A DNA stretch of 26,375 nt from NCBI GenBank assembly GCA_036897485.1, contig JAYMTF010001098.1, forward strand, positions 1 to 26,375, read 5' to 3'. The notes under the pieces were generated by a model. The model ran no database searches, was not told the origin of the DNA, and saw only the letters and a list, made by a program, of their open reading frames with translations. Made by a program: the position numbers and the translations under genes. This document shows, piece by piece, positions 13,501 through 26,375 of this stretch. Each line of letters begins with the position of its first letter. Positions within the stretch are counted from its first letter, which is position 1. The DNA comes from Pelargonium nanum. Lineage: Eukaryota; Streptophyta; Magnoliopsida; Geraniales; Geraniaceae.

Positions 13501-16500
13501 AGATTCACGAGTACTCCCAAACTCCGGGTCAAGTTGTTTGGAAATATTTGAGGACAGAGCTTCTCTCAGAACCTTGCATGTAAGAATGTGGTTCAGTTAA
13601 TAATTATAATGAAAATATGAAATTGGTATATAAACAGTGACCCAGTTCCAAGAATAATCCTTCAGAAATGATATTGATCTTTTTTCATTACTTTGAAAAA
13701 AGACTTTGGTCTATTGTGATGTAGCCACAATACATATTACACCTTCTAGTCCTACCACATCATACCTCTTTAGCTTCATCCCCCTCGCTTTTCAGTCTAC
13801 ATAGGGCTTGGCATGCCCTTTTCTCCAAATCCCCAACCCTGCCTTTTGGAAAAGAAAATAAAACAAAGATTGAGGTGCATACTTGGAAAATTTCAAGAAT
13901 TTTATATGGTGTACAAATAAGTGACACGGGACAATACCAGTTTTTGAAGACGCTATTGTTTCAATATTTCCCCAAACTTGTTGAGGAATCAAAGATAGAT
14001 CTTCAGCTGGAGAGTAGAGGCAGGCACCAGCAATAAGAGCTAATGAAAGTTGTATTAATGGTCCCTCACATGTAGGATTAGGAAGTTCCCTCAACCCATG
14101 AAGAATACTATCAGCAGCCGCAAGAAAAGATTGTAAATGGTGCCGATTGGCAAATGGGATATAATCTACAATTAGTGTCATAGCACGAGTCCTCAAAGGT
14201 AATAATGCATCAGATGATGCCAGCACAACCACCATATCCCATGTCTTTGAAACCAAATGAAGCAGAATGTTCTCAGGAACAGATACAACTAGGCCAGATG
14301 AAAGAAACTTATTGCAAAATGTAGAAGATTGCATTGCAGTTGCTCCATTTGTGTCTTGGCCTACAATTTTTCCTAAGTGCTTGAGAGCTATAAAGCGTTG
14401 CTCTGGTTCGGGATGACCAAGCATCATACAGAAGAGATCAGCAAGAGGAACTTCACTATCATTAAGGCTGTGAACGCCTCTTGCGAGTAAAATTGACAGC
14501 CATTTATCAGTTCGCAAACGCCAATCAATTTTAGGCGCACTGCAAGCGAAGCTTTTGATTGCAGAACAAACAGTAGAAATGACACTATCCAAGCAAAAGA
14601 GGACTGGGACTCCGAGTATACAATCAATCATTGTAGAGCCAACTTGCCAGCAATGTTTTTCTTGCTGCATCATTATGATTTCCGCTAATCCTTCCAGACC
14701 AACCCTCCAATGTACCAAAATTTGATCAACAGACTTAAATGGGAACGGATTTCCATTTTCATCTTCAGTGATGTTATGTTTCTGTGCAATAGAAGATAAG
14801 CATCTCAAATATACAAAACACTCTGCTGATGTAACAGTCAGCTTTCTGGCCAGCTGATGATGAAGATTCCAACATTGCTCAATAGTTGGATTAAGCTTGA
14901 CAATAAGACCCTCTAAGTCTTTACAAAAATCTTCTATTTCTTCGGCAGATAAATAGCAATCCTTTTGAATTGTACTCAAATCATCAAATTGATTACTTTT
15001 TTGAACCTCGGACGCATTGGATGGATGAGTGTTACGGCAAACATCAAAGAGAAACAATGAATATGATCCTGATTCATTGCCACAGGGTGCTGCAGGGCTC
15101 ATATCAGAGGAGTCAGGTGGTTGAAGTGGAATAACACCAACGACTCTTAAAGACTGAACTAACAAAACTTTGCAACTCTCCATAACACTCTGAAATGCAC
15201 AGAGGTAATCATGGAAAGAAGTTGTTGGCTCAAAAGCAGAGAAATCAACCCATAAGTTTAAAGATTGCAGCAATTCTCTTCTGCGCCGAAAGGACAAATC
15301 GGGAAAAACAGAAGACAGAATGAATATTGTGTGTGCTCTACTGTATTCTTCTGCAGAATTATCTCCATTTTCACATTTCAAACTAATATTACTGAAAAGA
15401 CCATCAAAGCATAATGATTCAAAGTTAAGACATGAATCATCAACCAATGCTTTCTCCTCATTAGACACCTTTTGCAATGAATATGAAATTATGGGCTTCA
15501 ACAACTCCAATATAGAATTGAGGAAAGGCACATCACAGTATGAGGCTCTACACAGACATACCAGCAGTTCCACCACTCTAGGTATCTCAGGCACCATTGC
15601 TTCCATGTGTTCAACTACAATGGCTTCAAGTATATAAAGGATGATTGCTTTGGTATTTTTTGTGATATGTCCTTTTGGATGGTCAATACCATTTTGAGAA
15701 GCATTTGCCTTTTTCTGGAAAAAAGGACATGAACACAAATCAGAAAACCAACACAAAACATCAGGCAGGACACTGGGAGATAGACATCTCAACTGCACTC
15801 CAACAGCCTCCAAAATGATTTCCCCAAACACTTCAAATTGTTTTTTCATATTTGGGAAAAATTTACTCAGATCAGGGTAGATGACTTGAAAAGACATGTC
15901 TCCATGTTGTTGATGAGCCAGTTCAAATTGCTTAACAATAGAATAATCTTGTCGGACTCCTGAGTGTCCGATTTTGACATTCTGTTTCCGATTGAACACA
16001 CTATCTACTACTGCAAGCTCATCAGCAAATATGGATAGTAAATATGTCAGCTGTGGCAGATCCGATGCAAGGAACAGCCGCTGGTCAATATACTGTTTCG
16101 CATTGCGAGATACTGCCATCCAACCAAGAAACCGCACCAGAGGAGAAGCACAACTGGAGAATGTTGATATCCTTTTCATCCAAGCTGAAGGTGGAATTAG
16201 ATTTCCATATTGTACACCATTGCTGATATTGAATGTAAAGTTTGACCCTTCATCACCACCACTTGAAGCAATTACCAACTTCTGAAGCAGTATCCAGCGC
16301 CGCTGTACCCCATGGATTTTCTCCAGATCCAACTTGATATTCCCTTCTTTCAGTTGATGATAAATGGATGTTAGCATCGTGTTCAAGTACTCAGCTGAAC
16401 CTAATATGATATCAATAACACATTCAGGAGCACAGTACAGCTTGGTGGCAGAGTGCAACAAAAACACAAGACAATGCAAGAGAATTTCATGCATTGAGTG

Positions 16501-19500
16501 TTGGTCTTTTTGCAATCGCTGAACCAAAAAATTGCACAGCAGAGCTTGGTTTTGTCTAATCAAGGTCACAGCATCTGCATATAGCATATCAGCAGGAGAC
16601 AACTTTACAACCTGCTCATCAAATCCTTCAGTATAATATGAACAACCATCCATATCTGCCACCTTCTGAAACTTCCTGTCTAACTCGGCAGCCTCAAGCA
16701 ATATTTGAAGAACGGTTTTGTCTCTTTCACTTTCAAGTTGAGCTATTGTTTCCAAGTTGCCTTTATTCTTCCCAGAACCTCTTCTATGCTCTGAAATTCC
16801 ATAATTTATAGGAACTCTAGGCCCACTGCTATTCCTCTGATTCTTGGTAAAAGTACTGGCAGTGTAAGATGTCAAAAAAAATGGGTTGACATAGCACTCT
16901 GCTGCCAAGAGCAAGGCATCTATAGCAGCATCATGACCCTCAGTAGTACTCTCATGCTGTGAGTTCAAGTCTAAAGCCAAGCGTCGAAACTCAGAAGCCC
17001 TGAGCTCACATTCACGATAGTTAGTCAGTTGAAAATAATCTGCTTGCAGGTTGAAATATTCGGTATTAAAACCTGTATCTAATACTAAGCCCTGGGTCGT
17101 TAAATTTAGCTCAGTTACATGTTTCTGGTCTGAGCTGATATCTCCATGGTTTGAGTTCAAGTGCTTTTCATTATGGCAACTAGAAACATTTATGAGCGAT
17201 ATACTACGCAATTCTGATGGGGCGAAAAAAAGACTAACGTCTTCAAAAACATCCACCTTTCCAACTGTACCAGGTACATCCATCTTTCCATCAGAATCAT
17301 CTTGGCTGTTTGATTTTGAAGATGCTCCTCCATTGCGAAGTGCAAAAGAATTAGGTGGAACTATTGAGGATTCATGATCAAGAGTTTTAGATGCAGGAGC
17401 CTTGCAAAGATCAATTTCAGGCGGTAACTGCATATGAGGTTCTAATATCGAGAGAAGCACACTGCATGAACAACATATGGATCCATTACATATCTTAGAA
17501 CTGGAAAATTTACTGTCTATGTATAATCATTAATCTCTACAGACAGTTAGACCTTAAAACCTAAGAAAAAAAATTTTAAGGTTGTGTTTGGATTATTTTA
17601 ATGGGAATGAGGTTATTATCCCTGATCTTTGTGTCTAATTGCATGCAGTGTTGTCTCTAGATAAAATGCATTTAACCATTCAGGAAAAGGAATTCTCATT
17701 CACATTTTATTTGGAGGAAATGAAAATGGGGCAATGTGAGGAATGGGAAGGGATAAAAATGAAAATGATAATGCATGTTACTAATTGACAAACTAAAACA
17801 GGTGATCCCCGTTTTCTTTTTTAATAATCCAAAATTCCAAATCCAACCTATGTTTCCAAAAATATCATGACAGAAAATAGTTCATCACTTGTATTAGATG
17901 TGTGGACATTCATAGAAGTTGTACTTTGTGTGAATTTGTTTAAATAAACTCTGATACATAATAGCATATGAGAAGACTTTAGTAGTAATTGACTATATTC
18001 CCTTTCTATATACTATAATTATCTTATTTTTTCAACTCATCAAGTCTAGGGCTTGCAAAGAACTTAAGAGAGCCTTTCAGCTGAATTTCATTTCTTTGCA
18101 GAATGTGTAAAACCATATAATTATAGGACAGTAACATTTAACAACAGTATGGTTCGGGTTTGTAATACCTTGGAGTGGCTAATCCTCGCCTCCACTCAGA
18201 TTCTAGAGAAGGAAGAACAGCTGGCTTATGCACTGCCGTGCGGATGACATTGAGAGCAATCAAACAATTATGCTCTTGCTCCTCCAGAAAAGTAATTGAT
18301 AGATCTCCAAATGCTATTTTGCTCCTTAACGCATATATGGCTGGATCAAGGAATGGCTCAAGCATCTCCACAAGAAAGAGAATTTTGTGCTTAACTTCCT
18401 GAGATGTGAATAGAAGTTAGGAATACCATTTCTGATAGTTACAGAAATAGATAATCTGATATAATTTACAAATTACAACCACAACATATGACACCGAATA
18501 AAGCAAAACAGTTTCTTATAACATCCTTGACCAGATAGTGTACATTTGCAACACAATAAATACTGTACTATACAATTAGTCAAATGCGATATTATATTTA
18601 AGAGAGCATACAACACAAAACCCGAAGCATGTTAAAGTACCTTATACTTTCCAAGTACATCATCCATGTGCCCAGATAGTGCAAGCACAATGTATTTGAT
18701 GGCGGCCCGAGCACGCACAAGTGAATGGCAAGATCCCTGAGAAACATGCAATAAAACAATAAGATATTCAATACATCTGACTCCAGGAAACATCACTGAC
18801 AGAAAAACACACACGTTCATCTCTGAAAGCAGAGTGAAATCATACAGTTTGTGACAATTTGACTTTTTTTTATATTACACTAAAAGACAACCATTGTAGT
18901 CACTAAGAGCCATCACACATGTCCAGACACTCCAGATTGCCACACTCTAGGAGGCCTTATCATCAAATTCCAACTATCCACAAACAAAAGGATCAAGGCA
19001 TTGTGCAGAAAATATCATATCTAGTCAAAAAGAGGATGAAAGCTCTGCGCGTAATGATGATGAAGACAAAAATACTCAAATTTTGGCTTTGCAGAAGAAA
19101 CATTTGTTCAAAATAATGAGCCTCTATCAATGAAATTATCATAGATGCTAACATTATTTTCTATTCCCCTTAAATTATTTGAGATGTTTATAACTGAAAC
19201 ACAATACCATACTGAATGTACAGGATGGGAAAATAAACAGACCTGGATTAAGCCCAAAAGATCCTCTAGGAGCTCCACGGTTAGATCAACCTACATCACA
19301 ATTAACACCAAACTGAGAAATAAAACATAAAATACAAGCAATTTAAAATTTTACATCTGATGCCGACCAACCTTTGCGATCACCTGACCCATCCAGGGAG
19401 CAAGCACACTAGAACACATATCAATCAGAACACATGCAGCCTTAGCCTGTAGATGTCGAGATTAAAGCAATTTGTTTCCAAATGAACGCAATTAATTTAG

Positions 19501-22500
19501 TTGAAGTTGAGCTCTATATAAGATAAAGTAAACATGATTAATTATTAATGATAGAAAATTACACAGATAGACTATATACGGCATGTGATGAACCCCATCC
19601 AATGTGATATCTTCATAATGGTTGACCAATACCAAATATGACATGATAGAGAAGAATGAAATGACATCTTGAGGTGATGCCAATTAGCTAGATAATTTTG
19701 CATTCAACATGATCATCCAAACAGTGTAAACCATAATGTTAAGGGCAGTGTGCAAAACAAATAATTAGTACATAGTATAGACTGAGCTCAAGATTTTAAA
19801 AGACAGTTAGCTAGATACAAAATTATCGTTAAAATGGCATATTAAAAAAAGTAAAAAACAGAAAGCAAGTGTTACTGAGATACTTGAAATGAACCAAGAG
19901 CAACTAACATGTGATGGTGAAAACGATGACAAATAGCCAGCACAGGCATGAAGAAGTGGACGGTATAATGGTGAAGACGAGGTTGCAACAATCTGCAGTT
20001 TAGATCACCATAGTGAGGAAAATATAGTCTATTGCCCTAAAAACAAATTTATATAAAAGAGGTGAAGCACATTAGATGCACCTGAGATAGGGCTTGTTGT
20101 ACAAAAGGTTGCTTCCACTGAGAAAAATTATCATCAACATGATCAGAAGAACTGCTTACAGAAGGACGGAGAGCTACATGTCAAAAACAAACATGTCAAA
20201 ATAGTTCATTTCTACATGGTATATCAATTTAGGCCTTATTTATGTATAGAACAGTCAAATGCATAAATAAAACACACATCTTGATTCACAAAATCTGAGT
20301 TATTTTACAGATATTGTTGACAGCTACATATAACAAAGCAAAGCTACAAAAATGATTTTTATTAGATGCACCCAAAAAAAAATATATTATTCACATCACT
20401 GTCTGATATACAGGAAACATGGAGAATGTAGCCATAGAGAATAGATACAGAAATAAGAAATACATATCTGAGAAAAGTTATTCCCTCAGACAAAAAGAAT
20501 GCAAAAATACATTATATGCACTGTTGACCCCAATCCCCTTTTTTATGCCTCAACCTCAAGGAACTATTACCTCACATTGCATAAAGGCACTATGACATCC
20601 TACCTCAAGGCATGATTTGCTTTCAAAACCCATTATTTATTTTCTTGACATATAGAGGTCAACAATCTTGAATACTCTAAATATAATTTGATTGTTCTCC
20701 TTTGAGCATGACATGCCAACAAAAACAATACATATTTTTTATTTTCCAAAATATTTATGAATGAGCACCAAACCTCAAAATCTCTCATGGGAATAGAAAC
20801 TAGGCTATCCTTTGTGAGGCTGTCTGGTAAGTACACTTTACCTGGCAGTAATGCTTGTACTAGTGGTAAAGCCGACCAAAAGTCAGAAGTGCTCTCTGCC
20901 AATTTTCGACAAAGAAGAGGCTGCAGAACACATGAGTCAACTTAAATTGATGGATCGCAGCATTCAAAACCAAACAACAATATATATATATAGTGGTGTT
21001 TAAAGAGCGTCATATGCCTAATTTCGTAATCGACCTGTGACGCACAAGCATAAAGAACATGTAAAATGCCTTCTTCCACTGCCCCTATATCCAGGATGCT
21101 AATATAGTTGGAGTCCCAGTGATCATCAGGTATCTGAAATTCGTCTCCAAACAAGTTTGAGTAATCAACTAAGGGAACAGGATTACATAGTTCAGATTTT
21201 AATGTGTCATCTGATGGAGATGTAACTTCATTTGAAGGCAGTGATGCTTCTTGCACCAGAAAAGGCCCTATGAGTTTGTAGAGGATTCTAGAAGCCTGGA
21301 AAAAAGGGAAATAGCATAGGAAATTAAGAATTATCCTCTCCTGTTGAAATTGGCCATACTGATCGAAATAGTTGTGAAATGAAAGAGTTATCATTGGCCA
21401 CAATAATATTAGAATGGGGAAGAGTATTGCAGTACCAATCTGCAAATAGAACCCAGATCTGGATCTTTATATGCTTTTCTTAGCAGCACAAAAATTGCAT
21501 CTGAACGAAACACTATGGAACTGGATGTAGACTGGACAAATGGTGATGTGCTGCGCGATCTCCTAGGCTGCAGACCCAGAGCACAAAGAAACATGTTCAG
21601 TATCCTGCATCTCACAAATAAATAAAAGGAAGTACTTGAACACTGCAGGATGCACAGCTCAATAGATTGACAAAGTAGTTAAAGAGGAGCAATACAGAAT
21701 ATCAAAACAAGCAAAATTAAATGTTCATCCTGTGTCCATCAGGAGCATTTGTCTAGACAGAATCTCCTAACGCACAAAAGCAGAAGGTTGCAGATTCAAC
21801 CCACTTAAATCCACTTGACCACCAAAATCTATCACTTGTATGGAAAAAATAATGATCATGCTTTGTCCAATCATGTTTTTTACTTCTCATAAAAACACCT
21901 CTCATAATGTTCAGAAAAAACAAATGGTTTGCAGCGCAAAAGAAAAATGATAATGAAAGAGTCTGAAGTAAACAGTTGAAACTGCATGAAATCATTGAGC
22001 ATAAATGACAAAATCAGATCTGAGAAGGTACACTATGAAGAATCATTATGGTTCTTCTGAACTTAAGAACATCATACATATACAAATATTGGTACTGGTT
22101 TCACCTATGCTATCTGAGAATGCAAATAGCGGAACCTAAGAACTCGGCATATGTTTGCGTGAGAATACCTATAGTTCATATACGTATACATAAACATGTG
22201 CATGTACAATCAAATGTATAAAATTATATATGCACACATCTATGCATGTGCTTAGAATAATGCATATCCGTACAACGACATCCTCCAACAAAATGCTTTG
22301 CAGTTCCACATTAAGTGTTGCCAAGAGTCATTGGAAATTTTCATGGCGTTTTCAGTGAACAACTGAAACCAAACACATGGCATCTGGACTATTAAGGCTA
22401 GTATAAATCAGTGCATAGAAGCTACCTCAAAATTAGATGAAACTGTCAAGGCTGATGCTGGCTGACTACTTTTAGAAACATCAGCATCGGAGCCTGACAA

Positions 22501-25367
22501 CCTCGCACTTTCTCTGCACTATCAAATATCAGATATGAACATAGATGAGGCAAAGAATTCTTCATTACAAAGACATTATAAAAATAAATAAATAAATCTT
22601 TTGTAGGTCCCTCTACTATCTACAGTAGCTATAGTTCGGTAGAACTTTACTACATAACCTATTACTCTGTTCACTAGTTTCTCTCTGAGGATTTCAACAA
22701 GACAAATGACAAATATAATTACTCCAAGGTGTTTTCAGAACTTTCTAAAATGCTGCCATAAGTTTATATTTGCGTTCAAAATTTCACCACTTGCAGCAGA
22801 AAGAATTCAAGAATACCATTTGGCAGTTTATAAGATAATACCTACAGCAAGCACTGGAATAATCATCCTGCGCTGGTTCAGAGATAAGCAACAACGAACT
22901 TAATATGCACAACATACTAACCTTTCTTTCACAATATGAAGTATGGGATAAAATGGGCCGACAAGCATAGCCAGAAAACGCAAGTTAGGCTCAGCGGCAT
23001 CCAAGAAGCCACTAAGATCTGTCTGCAAACAGATAAGATTAAACAGCACGCTAACTTGATATATCTAAGCAAAAAGAAAGAAAAACCAAAATAAACTAAA
23101 TAGAGATCCTAAAATAAACAAAGATAAATAAATATACCTCAAGTTGAGGAAGGAATGGAAGCAACCGATTCGTCATATCTTGAAGCAACTACAAAATAAC
23201 AGGCATCAGAAACCAAAAAATGATAATACTAGAAAAGCAAAATACTAAAACATCAAAGACTGGAGTAATAATGTGATCTACCTGAAGATGCATATCGTGA
23301 ACATCTTGTTTGTGAGATATTATGAGTGGCAATAGATGACTAACAACTGGTTGAAACTCTGGCTCGAGACCAGTCACTGAAACCCCAATCAGCTGTAAGA
23401 AATGGTGTAAGAACTTCAGAGTCAATAAAACAGAATCCGCTTGAGGCCCTGATTGGAAGGATCACAACTGGCATAGTAATTGGCACTTAACCAACGATGA
23501 TCATACTTTCACATGACTGCAGAGATCAATATTATAAGTAGGAAATATAGTTCAAATCCCAAAACTCATATCCCTACTAAAAGGGCAGGGCCATAATTGT
23601 CTGTCTTGACTACAATAGTATAATGCACCACTACCTGAGTGCCTAGCGCCTAGCGGGACTGTGCTTTTAAGGGTCATATGTATTGTGTTACCAGCCTTTA
23701 GACGTCAACATATAATTTTCTGAAAGAGAGCTTCATTGTGACCAGTGGAAGGATAAGACCACATAGTAGAGTGTACTCTATAGTTTGTTTTATGAAAGTA
23801 AACAATATCATTCCTGAAATTGATTGAGCTACAACCAGTTTTCTCAAGTAAGAAGGAGAACATGGTGGTCAATGGGTTATCAATTTTAGGCATCAAAACT
23901 TTGGAGTGGCACATGGCAGTGGACCTTCCCATTCCCCTAAATCAAGTAAAAGCCAAAAGCCAAGAGATAAAGAGGTCAATGGGTGCTCTCTCATGGCTCT
24001 TCATGAACCCATTGGAAGTAACAACAGAATCATTTTAAACAAATACTGTCATTCTAAAAATAGTCTGACAATGACTGTCAGATCTCACTTACTAATGAAT
24101 GGTTACATTTCAACTTTCAACTGAATGAGATCTCGAAAAGTAGTGCATTCCTCTTATGTATTGTATGTGAGTTTCCCAAACAACTTTCCAATATAATTCG
24201 ATGTAGATGAGTGCATGGGAAACAATGCAACATTTCCCAACATAAAACTATTTGTCTACATCCCGAACTCCCAGAATAATAAATTGCATGTTCTACTAAA
24301 CAAGTATGAAGCTATAATGCTATGCCACTTGATTCCAAAATAAAAGGATGGAAAGATCATTATGTGTATGCACGCTTGTTGTACATTACCTGTATGAAAA
24401 AAATGGCTATGGGGTTTCCCCGCAAACAAGATATCCGCACATAGCGGCATGGAGTGTAGTTCATTGGGTACATCATGTCACGTCGAGGAGCTTCACATCG
24501 TGGGCGAACCTTCACAAATGTCTCGGGCTGGTAAAGAAAAATGGTACGTGTCAGTTCAAGAAACCAACTAATTTCACATTCTAGTGGAGTGCTAATTGGA
24601 ATTCCCTACAAGTTTTCTACATAACTAAATCCTTATTAGGGCCATTCACCTTAATATTGCCCTTAGAAGTAATCACCTACCTACTGCCCACCTTTGCCAT
24701 TGGTCACCAGATTTTTCTTTTAATAGTTTACCAAAATTCACATTTCCAAAGTAATAGACATAAACTGAGCTAAGCTAGCACACAAATTCATTGTACCGCT
24801 ACAAGTGATAGTAGTGTTAAACTGAAAATAACTCTTAAGCTTAGATTTTTTCCACTAAAAAACAATGATAGCGCACAAAACCAAGCAAGAACTGAACCTA
24901 AAACCCTACTAAAAACAGATTTAGCAATTTTAAACTTGATAGTCAGCAAAACCAAATCAATAACCCCAAAATTTTGAAAAAACACAACCGAATACGATGA
25001 TTTAACAAGCTGAGCAGAGCTCTAAGCTAACCTTGTAGCGTAAGCCAACAGCAATTTCCCATTCAAGCACAGACTTGTTGTAAATTCGCAAATGCGATAG
25101 AAGGCAAGGCTCCTGAAAATCAAACACAATAAACAAGTAAATAATAAACAAAAAATCAAAACCGAAGCGAGTGCATGATGTTCAAGACGAAGAAGAGTAT
25201 ACATCGAGTTCTAGAAGGATCCATTCTTTGGTGTTGGTGGCAGTGGACCAGTGAGTGCGGAGGTCGGCGTCGAGGACGTGAAGAGCTTTCTGCGAAGGAG
25301 ATTCTCGAGACATGGCCTTCACTTTGTAGGGCAAAGGCTTCACTCGAGGCTCCAACTCTATCTCCAT
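10568..25367 (-). CDS. Very large plant protein: discoidin-like domain, helical body, coiled coil, basic tail (26 exons)
   Basis: Coding exons: 25367-25203, 25112-25032, 24527-24390, 23392-23282, 23188-23138, 23022-22922, 22513-22426, 21567-21436, 21295-21035, 20920-20842, 20173-20082, 19992-19909, 19446-19372, 19290-19243, 18736-18641, 18398-18169, 17461-13938, 13842-13766, 13572-13492, 12787-12716, 12635-12530, 12434-12380, 11759-11631, 11565-11448, 11166-11084, 10988-10568. Every junction is GT-AG and in phase; the sum is 6498 nt, 2165 residues. Residues about 20-135 show a discoidin (F5/8-type C, galactose-binding) pattern: LDADLRTHWS, then EWILLELDEPCLLSHLRIYN and CRYVRISC. About 160-1785 is helix-rich, possibly ARM/HEAT-like, with Ser-rich linkers. 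Residues 1786-2025 are charged coiled coil (for example EKEIERQRLLEHERAKTREL). The last 140 residues are Ser/Gly/Arg-rich, ending GKWERKH. No membrane segment or signal peptide is evident. I recognise the type as plant-conserved but have no name; domain calls are inference. Possible roles include a scaffold, but function is unknown. Confidence 0.88.
11203..11412. mobile_element. hAT-type MITE, copy C, in intron 24 of the large gene
   Basis: It shares TTTGGACCCGACCCTGTGGG, a GCACCCAAAATCCAACCCGC-like block and GGGTTAAGCAAACCACAATC with copies A and B, in the same orientation. The terminal TAGAG ends have been lost, so limits are approximate. It fills about 210 of the 281 bp of its intron. Confidence 0.65.
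11858..12066. mobile_element. hAT-type MITE, copy D, opposite orientation, in intron 22 of the large gene
   Basis: The left end CAGAGGTGACAATTTGGATT fits the family terminal repeat and is followed by CGGGTCAGGTTGGG. The right side reads GTCGGATTTTGGGTGCCCA and then jumps to AGTTCTA, so the segment between the GTGCCCA word and the terminal repeat appears deleted. No target duplication is visible. Confidence 0.6.
17578..17850. mobile_element. MITE-like element in intron 16 of the large gene
   Basis: The left end AGGTTGTGTTTGGATTATTT and the reversed right end AGGTTGGATTTGGAATTTTG, followed by GATTATTAAAA, form imperfect inverted repeats. The inside is rich in GGAATGAGG and GGGAATGAG words typical of plant GTGTTTGGAT-type MITEs. 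No target duplication is clear, so the family is open. Confidence 0.5.
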
Positions 25368-26375
25368 TTCCGATTCGATTCGATTAGACTCCTCAGACCT
25401 AACCTCGACAACCAGATTTCAGATTCAAAGAGCTTCGAGTTTCAACTGTGCACTTCAATTCAGCAATTTCTCCTTCTTCTTCTTCTCCGTCGTCGTCTCC
25501 GTCGTCGTCGCTCCTGCGGCAAGAGCAACTCTGGTCTGCTCTTTAGCCTGCAACAAGTGCAAGATTTTTAGTTGTTGTTTATGGTCGGGTCGGGTTGAAG
25601 TATTGGTTTTGTGCCGGGTCCTTCTCGGGTTCGGGCTTGAGAGGTCTGACCGAACTCGGTGCGAAAGAGATCCGGGATCGATCGGGTCTTACAGGTAAAT
25701 TGTGTGAGTTTGTCGAACCCAAATTAGAAATTGTTCGGGCCTATTTGATTTCACCCGAGTCCTCAACAAGCGTAATCGAGTATTATGTGCTTAACAATTT
25801 GAGTCCAAACTGTCGGCACTATATCATGATTAGGGCTGATAATTTATAGTTTAAGTTGAGTTCAATTCATATTTTTTTGATTCAAATTATACTGCCTAAC
25901 TCATACATACATGTTCAAGCAATTTGCTAGTGTAGATTTTTGTTTTGTTAGTAAGTCTACGGATCAGAATATCAGATTACTTATGTTTCGATTAGGTCAT
26001 CGCGTTCTATGTCATGTTTAGAGGAATATGTAGACTTACAAGCTTCTGGCGTGATTTCAAATTTATAGTGTTACATTTATAATTAGTAATGTATGTTATT
26101 TTAAAAATAAAATATATTAAAAAAACTCATACATGTTCCAAAAGTCTTAAAAGTGTTACTGACAACTTTAAGGAAAAAAAATGTAATTGACAATTTAAGT
26201 CAGCTCGTTACATGTGAACTTTAAATTAAACCACTTTTTTTTAACAGTTGAGCATAATAAGAAAGGTAGCTCTCCAACAAACTATTTAATACTATTTAGT
26301 GACTGTTAAAGTGGACAGGTACTCCGTAGGGAGCGTTTACCGCTAGGGTAATTTGAACAAGCGGCGGCGGCGGGT
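25368..26375. other. 5' flank and leader of the large gene
   Basis: Next to the start codon lies a pyrimidine-rich plus strand (purine-rich in the transcript) with CTT and CGT triplet runs at about 25466-25515. A GGGTCGGGT/GGGTTCGGG-rich block follows at about 25580-25690. The rest is AT-rich. A minus-strand TATAAA at 25848-25843 is far from the ATG and is only a weak candidate. GGC triplets begin at 26361 and run into the window edge. I see no further gene. Confidence 0.5.
25466..25515. repeat. CTT/CGT trinucleotide repeat in the leader of the large gene
   Basis: The plus strand reads TTCTTCTTCTTCT and then CCGTCGTCGTCTCCGTCGTC. It lies about 100-150 bp upstream of the ATG of the minus-strand gene, so the transcript leader would hold GAA and GAC runs. 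Such runs vary in length between individuals. Confidence 0.8.

Noticed and set aside
10568-13842. Treating the coiled-coil exons as a separate gene
   Set aside because: The splice phase from the 3.5-kb exon fits exactly, no promoter or start codon is evident before 13842, and the exons form one open frame to the stop at 10568.
13792-13937. Continuation of the long open frame past IASSKTG to a stop at 13792
   Set aside because: A GT donor at 13937 and an acceptor at 13843 restore the frame into the coiled-coil exons; the extension is intron read-through followed by the next exon in the wrong frame.
15320-17377. Plus-strand open frames of 60-108 codons
   Set aside because: They lie antisense to the long exon of the large gene and are shadows of its coding sequence.
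23625-23700. GCCTAGCGCCTAGCGGGAC word in intron 3 of the large gene
   Set aside because: It recalls a common plant repeat word, but no ends or second copy are visible here, so it cannot be called an element.

Overview
The window is nuclear DNA from a flowering plant, most likely a eudicot. It is AT-rich, its genes are split by many GT-AG introns, and it is peppered with small inverted-repeat transposons. The proteins encoded (a tau-class glutathione S-transferase, augmin subunit 7 and a very large conserved plant protein) are all plant types. I cannot fix the species from sequence alone.

Layout, left to right. Positions 1-3120 hold no intact gene. They contain a degenerate 30-bp repeat block, a possible transposon remnant, the broken first exon of a nucleobase-ascorbate transporter (NAT) gene, a 491-bp terminal-inverted-repeat element with an internal tandem array, and an irregular tandem array ending just upstream of the next gene. 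Positions 3187-4688 (+) are a two-exon tau GST with a well-placed TATA box. Positions 4680-5534 hold a direct duplication of the GST 3' flank and a fold-back element. Positions 5848-9695 (-) are AUG7, which I could reconstruct as nine exons and 331 residues. Positions 9696-10567 are the intergenic stretch holding the AUG7 promoter and the end of the next gene. Positions 10568-25367 (-) are one gene with 26 coding exons whose reading frame stays open through every junction, giving 2165 residues. Positions 25368-26375 are its 5' flank.

The large gene is the most interesting item. It starts with a discoidin-like (galactose-binding fold) domain, continues into more than 1600 residues of helix-rich sequence with no motif I can name, then a charged coiled coil, and ends in a basic, Ser/Gly/Arg-rich tail. 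I recognise it as a protein type conserved in plants but cannot give it a name or a function.

The three intact genes show no functional linkage. AUG7 and the large gene lie head-to-tail on the minus strand, and the GST converges on AUG7. A shared hAT-type MITE family has copies inside introns of both AUG7 and the large gene, including one that makes up most of a very short intron.
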